From JOPF133 sp052144935 (lineage in GTDB: Bacteria > Acidobacteriota > Terriglobia > Bryobacterales > Bryobacteraceae): DNA of 48,333 bases. Where the stretch lies: NCBI GenBank assembly GCA_052144935.1, contig JBKQPR010000071.1:1-48333 (forward strand). Reading direction: 5' to 3'. Positions 43,330 through 48,333 of this stretch are shown here, piece by piece. Positions within the stretch are counted from its first letter, which is position 1. Each line of letters starts with the position of its first letter. The position numbers and the translations under genes are program-made. Under the pieces are notes generated by a model. The model was not told the DNA's origin. It worked only from the letters and a program-made list of their open reading frames with translations, and did no database searches.

Positions 43330-44071
43330 GCGGTCTCCAGGTTTCTTCCAGGCTGGCCAGGAAGGCGCGGGCTTCCGGGGTGCGCGCCTCCAGAAACTCG
43401 CCGGGCGGGGCCAGCACGTCCAGGGTACCCTCCGCCACCAGCGCGATGCGGGTGGCCATCATGAGCGCTTCCCGCACGTCGTGGGTGACGAACAGGGCGG
43501 CCTTGCGGAGGCGCCCGCGCAAGTCCAGAAACTGGCGCTGCAAATCGAAGCGGGTGATGGGATCGAGGGCGGCAAAAGGTTCGTCGAGCAGCAGCAGCGG
43601 CGGATCGGCGGCCAGCGCGCGGGCGATGGCCACACGCTGCTTCTGGCCGCCCGAGAGCTGGCTGGGATAGCGCCGGCGGAACTCGGCGGGGTCGAGGCCC
43701 ACGGTCTCCAGCAGCAGGCTTACGCGCTCGGCGATGGCGGCCGGTTCCCAGCCCGCGAGCAGCGGCGGCAGCGCGATGTTGCGTTCCACGGTCCAGTGCG
43801 GAAACAGACCGGAATCCTGCACCACGTAGCCCATCCGGCGGCGCAGCTCAATGGGCGGCCACTGCGTGGCGGGCTTCTCCTGGAAGAGGATTTCGCCGCC
43901 GGTCGCCCCCACCAGTCCAAGGACGGCTTTCAGCAGGGTGGTCTTTCCCGATCCGCTGCGGCCCAGCAGGACGACGGTTTCGCCCTCTCCGATGGTAAGG
44001 GAAACCGCGCGGAGCACCGGGCGCGCGCCCAGGGAACAGGACAGTCCGCGGATTTCGAGGATGGTGGACAT
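43307..44071 (-). CDS. Quaternary-amine ABC transporter, ATP-binding protein
   Basis: Protein of 254 residues from the ATG at 44071; the frame extends upstream but into Pro-rich non-conserved sequence next to the minisatellite. Walker A GRSGSGKT, Q-loop VVQDSGLFPHWTVERN, signature LSGGQKQR, Walker B LLLLDEPFAALD and the switch His in LFVTHDVREAL are all intact. There is no C-terminal CBS pair, unlike many OpuCA proteins, so ionic-strength sensing through CBS domains is not expected. It is the first gene of the operon, and its promoter must lie in or beyond the G-rich minisatellite. Confidence 0.92.
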   Translation of the reverse strand: MSTILEIRGLSCSLGARPVLRAVSLTIGEGETVVLLGRSGSGKTTLLKAVLGLVGATGGEILFQEKPATQWPPIELRRRMGYVVQDSGLFPHWTVERNIALPPLLAGWEPAAIAERVSLLLETVGLDPAEFRRRYPSQLSGGQKQRVAIARALAADPPLLLLDEPFAALDPITRFDLQRQFLDLRGRLRKAALFVTHDVREALMMATRIALVAEGTLDVLAPPGEFLEARTPEARAFLASLEETWRPHERPPRL

Positions 44072-44144
44072 GGCCGGGCGCAACCCCTCACAGTATAGAA
44101 CCATGCCCGATTCCGCCGCCCCGGCCGCCCGGCCGGTGGGGGGC

Positions 44145-44367
44145 GGTGGGGTCAACCCGGGATGTGGGCCGTGGGGGCCGGCGTGGGCCGTGTGGGGCGT
44201 GTGTGGAGCGGTGGGGTCAACCGGGGGTGTGGGCCGTGGGGGCCGGCGGGGGCCGTGTGGGCCGTGGGGGCCGGCGGGGGCCGTGTGGGGCGTGTGTGGG
44301 GCGGTGGGGTCAACCGGGGTGTGGGCCGTGTGGGACCAGCGTGGGCCGTGTGGGGCGTGTGTGGGGC
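44145..44367. repeat. G-rich minisatellite, three tandem copies of a 65-bp unit
   Basis: The unit begins GGTGGGGTCAAC and continues with GGGCCGTGGGGGCCGG-like blocks to GGGGCGTGTGTGGGGC. Copies start at 44145 (65 bases), 44210 (93 bases) and 44303 (~65 bases). The middle copy is longer because a 28-base sub-unit is itself duplicated. G-runs are almost all on the plus strand, with many sets of four runs of three or more G, so G-quadruplex formation is possible. Similar non-periodic G-rich sequence continues to about 44535. Confidence 0.85.
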
Positions 44368-44537
44368 GGGGCGTGTCAGGTGGGCGGCGGCCCGGGGGGC
44401 CCGTGCGGTCCGGCGGGGGGTGTAGGCTGTGTGGGGGCTGTGTGTGCCGCGTGGGCCAATGGGGGCGGTGTGGGCCGACAGGGGATGTCGGCCGGCGGGC
44501 CAGGGGGGTGGGCGCGGGCCGCGTGGGCCGGCGGCTC

Positions 44538-44822
44538 TCAATTCAGCCATGCGGGAGCATCGGAGCAAAGGGATCCGGCATCGCCCCCTCCGTCGCCCAA
44601 TGACGGCGCACAAAGGCCGTGCGGTTCCGCGGCAATGGCGTGGATGTCGATTTGCACCGCATCGCCGTTCTCCGCGAACCATTGGCCGCCACGGCACCGG
44701 AATTCCGCGGCGTCCTCATAGCCGGAAACGGCAATTCGCATCTTCAGACCGCGCGACCAGAGCAGGACGCCGTCCCATTCAGCACCGGTCCATGATCTAA
44801 TTCTCATCCGGATCATCGCCAA
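44538..44822 (-). CDS. Small hypothetical protein
   Basis: Up to 94 residues; an internal start at 44807 (MRIRSWTGAEWDGVLLWSRG) is more natural. LKMRIAVSGYEDAAEFRCRG then GQWFAENGDAVQID looks like a small beta-rich protein, with the pattern of short conserved hypothetical proteins. The last ~30 residues (Gly/Ser/Pro-rich) run into the G-rich region and may be a random extension. No function can be given. Confidence 0.45.
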   Translation of the reverse strand: MAMIRMRIRSWTGAEWDGVLLWSRGLKMRIAVSGYEDAAEFRCRGGQWFAENGDAVQIDIHAIAAEPHGLCAPSLGDGGGDAGSLCSDAPAWLN

Positions 44823-44909
44823 GGTAGTCTGATCTATGACGTATATATCTCACAATGGAAGTATCGGCACGGTACTGTACTGGGAGTCTTATATCTACTG
44901 CTCTATGGG

Positions 44910-46250
44910 CTACCGTTTCACCTGCGCTTTGGGCTTGCCCGTGAAAATGCTCAGATCCACCGAGTCTGCCATGGCTTGGTAGCCTGCGTCGTTGGGGTGG
45001 AGGTGATCGCCGGGGTCGAACTCGGAGCGGATGCGCTTGGGATTTTGGGCGTCCCTGGTGGCGGCTTCGAAATCCACCACGGCGTCGTAGGCGCCGCCCG
45101 TGCGGATCCAGGTATTCAGCGCCTCGCGCACGGCTTCGCCAGTTTCCCGCGAATAGGTCGCGCCTTCGTAGGGCGTCAGGGTGCAACCGATCACCCGGAT
45201 GCCGTGCGCATGGGCCTGCTCGACGATCTGGCGATGCGCCGCGATCAGATCCTCCGCAGTGACGTTCTCGCTCGGCGTAGTGGCCGCGTGCCCGATGTCG
45301 TTGATGCCTTCCAGCACCATCAGCCACTTCACGCCCGATTGGCTAAAGACGTCGCGATCCAGGCGGGCCAGGGCGCTCGCGCCGGTGCCATCCCGCAGCA
45401 CACGGTTGCCGCCGATCCCCTGGTTGGCCACCCCGATATGGGCGGTCTCCTTTTTGGCCGCCAGGCGGGCCGCCAGCAGCGCCGGCCAACTGTGATTGGT
45501 CTCGCTGGTGGAGCGGGCCCCGTCGGTAATGGAATCGCCAAAGGCGACGATGGCGCCGGCGGCGGCGGGCGCTTCTACGTCAATCCCGGCCAACCAGTAA
45601 TAAGATTGTGTGGTCGCCGCATCGGCGATGGCGGCGGCATCGGTGGCGTTGCCCTCCTTCACGTAGGTGGTATGCAAGGCCGTCGCATGATTGGTGGGCG
45701 CCCCCGTGTCGCCGGGGAAGTAGAGGCTCACCGCCAGATCCGCCAGCGGCTCGACGGGCAGATCCACCGGATCGCTCAGCAGCACGACTCCCGGTCCCAG
45801 GGTGCAGCCCGGCTTGCCGTCAAAGGCCAGGGCTCGGTCGGAGCCCTCCACAATCGCCGAGTCCTTGCCGCGCAGGGCGATGTGCGCCGCGCCGATATCG
45901 ACCGGCGCGCTGCCGAAGGCGTTCTCCAGCTTCACCCGCAAACGCCGCCCGCCGATGCTGGCCCGCACCATCATGCGCGCCGTTTGGTCGTGGAATCCGC
46001 GCGCGCCCACAGGGGTGCCCCCTGGGGTGCCCCCTGGGCCCGGACGCGGTGGGTTGGCCGGTTGCGCCGCCGCTTGTGCTGGAGGCGCCGCGGGGCCCAG
46101 AGGGCCCCCCGCTGGCGGAGCGGGCGGGCGCGCCAACAGCTCGGCCGTGGCCCAAGTGACCACCCAGTGCTCCTCGCCACGCGCTTCGGCCGTCAGCAAG
46201 CCGCCACCCGCCTGCGCCAGGATCAAAACCGCAGTGAATACCAGTTTCAT
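44910..46250 (-). CDS. Secreted SGNH/GDSL-family esterase
   Basis: Protein of 446 residues. After a signal segment (MKLVFTAVLILAQAGGGLLT), an N-terminal beta-sandwich-like part (~90-225) precedes the SGNH hydrolase: block I FGDSITDG with nucleophile Ser240, GQGIGGNR-like block II (NQGIGGNRVL), block III EGINDIG with Asn317, and block V GDHLHPND with Asp415 and His418. It probably removes acyl groups from polysaccharides outside the cell. Residues ~42-85 are a Pro/Gly-rich linker ending PGPGGTPGGTPVG, encoded by CCGGGCCC followed by two exact 12-bp units AGGGGGCACCCC, another coding copy of the dispersed motif. A second weaker copy (CGGGGCCCAGAGGGCCCCCC at 46090-46109) encodes part of the same linker. 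Confidence 0.9.
   Translation of the reverse strand: MKLVFTAVLILAQAGGGLLTAEARGEEHWVVTWATAELLARPPAPPAGGPLGPAAPPAQAAAQPANPPRPGPGGTPGGTPVGARGFHDQTARMMVRASIGGRRLRVKLENAFGSAPVDIGAAHIALRGKDSAIVEGSDRALAFDGKPGCTLGPGVVLLSDPVDLPVEPLADLAVSLYFPGDTGAPTNHATALHTTYVKEGNATDAAAIADAATTQSYYWLAGIDVEAPAAAGAIVAFGDSITDGARSTSETNHSWPALLAARLAAKKETAHIGVANQGIGGNRVLRDGTGASALARLDRDVFSQSGVKWLMVLEGINDIGHAATTPSENVTAEDLIAAHRQIVEQAHAHGIRVIGCTLTPYEGATYSRETGEAVREALNTWIRTGGAYDAVVDFEAATRDAQNPKRIRSEFDPGDHLHPNDAGYQAMADSVDLSIFTGKPKAQVKR
46010..46043. repeat. Coding copy of the dispersed GGGCCC motif with two 12-bp tandem units
   Basis: On the minus strand: CCGGGCCC followed by AGGGGGCACCCC twice. It lies in frame in the linker of the SGNH esterase and encodes Gly-Pro-Gly-Gly-Thr-Pro-Gly-Gly-Thr-Pro. 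The same start sequence with three degenerate 12-bp units is in the ABC permease gene at 33989-34035. Confidence 0.8.
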
Positions 46251-46783
46251 TTGCCGCCATCTCCTCTCTTCAGTGCCATCACCGTCACCGGCGCCGTCGG
46301 CCCCGATTCCGTCGAAGCTTGCCCGCCAGGCCCAGCGGACACCCGCACCTCACGAAGCAAAGTATATCGAAAACCCACCGATGGCCGATAAGAGCTTCAG
46401 GCGTCCCGCGCACGCTTCTGGCTTGACGCGGCATAGGCTCGAAGGCCTATGCCGCGCCGCCAGGCGGAATCCGGCTGTGGGGCTACGTGTTTCCCAGGAG
46501 GGGCAAAGAGCGCAACGAGGACAAAGGCTACGGCGGTTCGGGTGGCTGGTTTCGGCCATCAAGGGCGCCGAGGCGGCTGAAGTCAGGCTGCGTCATTAGG
46601 GGGTTGGAGGGCTATAGGCGGCTGCGGCACGAGGAAGCCGTGAGCAGATGCAGCCCGCTCAGGGGCGCGTTGGGCGCGGGCACGATAATCATTCCGCCCA
46701 GCCAAGGGCCTGTTCCGGAACAACCGTGCGATTGCACCGGTTACTTCCTGATGGGTCTGATGGGCCCTTGATTTAAAGGAATA
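46251..46783. other. Intergenic region with a 12-bp perfect hairpin
   Basis: No gene is supported in these ~530 bases. CGCGGCATAGGC (46427-46438) and GCCTATGCCGCG (46445-46456) form an exact inverted repeat around TCGAAG; it may be a terminator or a small palindromic repeat. It lies upstream of the leftward esterase gene. The rest shows short frames with unnatural composition. Confidence 0.5.
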
Positions 46784-47446
46784 TTGCGCGGAAGGGCCGA
46801 TCATACCTCCGATGGTATAATCGAGCGCGCGTCCGGAGTGGGCTGTACGATCGCCGGGTATCTGGTCGGTCTTCCCCTTGAGTGGCTCGTGATCGCCACT
46901 CTGCTGCACCGCGGCTATCGCCAGTTTCCCGCGGTCTTTGCCTACGTCATCGCGTTGTTCCTCGCCACCGTCGTCGAGATGCCGTTGGCCTTGGCTTATA
47001 ACCACACGCACGATCTACACATTGGCTCGCGCTTTGTTTACTGGTATTGGCTTGACGAGATCATTCTGCAAGTGCTGGTTCTTGCCGTCGTACTGGGCTT
47101 GGTTTGGCAGGCCACCAGCTCAGACAGGTGAGTGGATGACTCCTTGGGCGCGCGACCTCAACTTTGGCTCCGCCATCCTCGACATGGCGCTGTGGGCCAT
47201 GTCGATCGCCAGGCGCCAGAAGGATTCCCGCGTCTGATACTCAGCGGCGGCCTGGGGATCATGTTTAGCGGCGAGGCCATCGGAGAGTCGCTGCGCAACC
47301 TCTCGCGGGCTGCCGTTCTGCCGGGCGACATCCTCATGATCTTTACGAATCTCGTCTTTCTGTACATCTGGTGGCAGACCCTGCGCGCGCCGCACCACTC
47401 TTATAGGGGGGTCATATTGTGCCGAGGGTTCGGGTGGACCCGCTGA
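46784..47446 (+). pseudogene. Broken multi-helix membrane protein
   Basis: Three frames together give one membrane protein: GYLVGLPLEWLVIATLLHRG, FPAVFAYVIALFLATVVEMP and WYWLDEIILQVLVLAVVLGL in the first; TGEWMTPWARDLNFGSAILD then MALWAMSIARRQKDSR in the second; LILSGGLGIMFSGEAIGESL and MIFTNLVFLYIWWQT in the third. The second change (near 47233) fits one missing C in GTCCTG. At the first junction (~47125), beyond a frame change, a helix expected between the two parts seems to be lost. Function unknown; hydrophobic profile like small acidobacterial membrane proteins I have seen as hypothetical. Confidence 0.55.
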
Positions 47447-47498
47447 GGGCGATTCCGGCAGCGGACAAATGCCCGCCCCATCCATTGGAGTCCCAATT

Positions 47499-47684
47499 TC
47501 AGGACGCGGAGGTGTTGGCAGCGACTAACTGGCTGTTGGAGGTGCTCCAAATGCCCGCGATACTGCCACCGGACCCCACAAAGAGCGCCGCCGATGCCAA
47601 TGCCACGAAAGCCATCAGTAGCGTGTATTCGATCAGGTCTTGCCCGGAATCGTCGATTAGAAGATGATGAAGGAGGTTTCTCAT
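47499..47684 (-). CDS. Flp-family type IVb pilin
   Basis: Protein of 61 residues, the normal size of Flp pilins. A short charged leader (MRNLLHHLLIDDSGQDLIEY) is followed by the hydrophobic helix TLLMAFVALASAALFVGSGG. Gly-Gln-Asp-Leu-Ile-Glu-Tyr matches the prepilin-peptidase site and the conserved Glu5-Tyr of the family (cleavage after Gly). It would form adhesive Tad pili, but no tad or cpa gene is nearby, so the assembly machine must be encoded elsewhere. Confidence 0.85.
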   Translation of the reverse strand: MRNLLHHLLIDDSGQDLIEYTLLMAFVALASAALFVGSGGSIAGIWSTSNSQLVAANTSAS

Positions 47685-47939
47685 ACCGTTATGCTACGTG
47701 CGGCTCATTACTGCCGTAAAGCTCTCATTGGCTGACTTTTGTTAATTATCCTTGGATAGCATTGCGGGATTCGGGGCGGATGCAGGCTGGCGAATGGATC
47801 GGAGGCCGACGAAGCGCCCGTAATCGCTGGTGGGGTGATGCTCGAACCCCGGTCTCATAATAGTTGCCCACGATATTTGTGTTCGCCGAATTGCTCGAAC
47901 CGACCCAAACCCCGCAGGAGAATTGCAGATCGCCCGACC

Positions 47940-48227
47940 CGGTCTCGCAGCTCCGGGGCACGGGGCTTCGAAAGCGCATCCCCCTATCGCTTGCTCGACG
48001 AGCAGGGCCAGGAGTTCGCCTGGGCCAACGCCTTCCTGGCTGCCCAGCGCGTGCGCCTGGAACTGGTCGCGGTCTATTATCAGCAACGCTTCTGCCTACT
48101 ATCGCTGGCTGAGTTCGCCGTGCTCCTGCTGGAACTGGAAGAGGCTGCGCAGGCTAAACTCCTGCCCAAGATCAAACAACTCCAGCGCGACATTTATCAT
48201 CTGTTGCAGAATGCCGGACCGCCATAG
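47940..48227 (+). pseudogene. Possible tyrosine-recombinase N-terminal remnant
   Basis: Within an open frame (47835-48227), SPYRLLDEQGQEFAWANAFL then AAQRVR resembles the start of the SAM-like core-binding domain of some phage-type integrases. The rest (AEFAVLLLELEEAAQAKLLP then KIKQLQRDIYHLLQ) could be its later helices but does not match well, and another frame gives NASAYYRWLS, as expected after a frame change. No catalytic domain is present. Low confidence. Confidence 0.35.
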
Positions 48228-48333
48228 AGCGCCCGCGGTTGGTTTTGGTCATGAGAATCAGGCTCGCGGTTTGCTTGCCCAAGGCGCGAGCATGAAGATT
48301 CAGCCCCAAGCACCCCCCTCGTGGGCGCGCGTC

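Noticed and set aside
44229..44284. Tandem 28-bp units that might look like CRISPR repeats
   Set aside because: The units are directly adjacent with no unique spacers, and no cas gene is present.
44146..44721. Open frames of Gly/Arg/Val/Trp through the G-rich minisatellite
   Set aside because: Any frame is open in such sequence; composition is unnatural and repeats are at the DNA level.
1..48333. tRNA, rRNA and riboswitch genes
   Set aside because: Looked for T-loop/anticodon patterns, conserved rRNA segments and common riboswitch cores by eye and saw none; a tRNAscan or Infernal run would be decisive.

Overview
The window looks like a chromosomal segment of a high-GC Acidobacteriota genome, most likely of the Bryobacterales / 'Solibacter' type. 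The evidence is a secreted beta-propeller protein ending in the acidobacterial TIGR03437-type C-terminal domain, a very large Oar-like TonB-dependent receptor with an N-terminal carboxypeptidase-regulatory domain, an ECF sigma / anti-sigma pair of acidobacterial type, several secreted proteins with no recognised family, and short palindromic intergenic repeats. No rRNA or tRNA gene was recognised.

Layout. 1-6341: a gene tail at the left edge, then a TPR lipoprotein and a secreted propeller protein (minus strand). 6635-9028: an intact VapBC toxin-antitoxin pair, a decayed PIN toxin with its antitoxin, and a truncated alginate-lyase-like gene. 9077-11816: a long hairpin, a secreted protein of unknown function, a group II intron remnant without its reverse transcriptase, and a transposase remnant. 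11896-17938: an enoyl-CoA hydratase - ribH - nusB operon, a divergent NCS1 permease followed by an amidase remnant, an FHA-GAF-SpoIIE phosphatase and a small membrane protein. 18140-23357: ECF sigma factor, its anti-sigma factor (fused to an HNH-like domain) and the Oar-like receptor. 23475-24594: a VapB with frameshifted VapC, and HicBA. 24652-28674: phosphomannomutase, FucP-like sugar transporter, TMEM175-like channel and a small protein. 28755-30769: a two-gene AAA15 ATPase + RloB module, a probable AbiL/RloAB-type anti-phage system. 31282-34771: GH5 glycosidase and an ABC-2 exporter, flanked by two copies of a ~100-bp palindromic element.

The most interesting locus is 34914-40204: a compact minus-strand operon with three small secreted pilin-like proteins, a PapD-like chaperone, a ~770-residue outer-membrane barrel with C-terminal carboxypeptidase-regulatory repeats, and a further secreted subunit-like protein. 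The order is that of a chaperone-usher fimbrial operon, but the barrel does not look like a FimD-type usher. To the right are a decayed secreted protein, a quaternary-amine (OpuC/ProU-like) ABC operon, a G-rich minisatellite, an SGNH esterase, a broken membrane protein, an orphan Flp pilin and an integrase remnant.

Two patterns cross the window. A ~20-bp GC-rich motif (consensus CCGGGCCCAGGGGGCACCCC) occurs in intergenic DNA and inside two genes, where it is tandemly expanded to encode Gly-Thr-Pro repeats. Many broken genes are broken by one-base length changes in homopolymers, so some 'pseudogenes' may be consensus errors of a long-read or metagenomic assembly.
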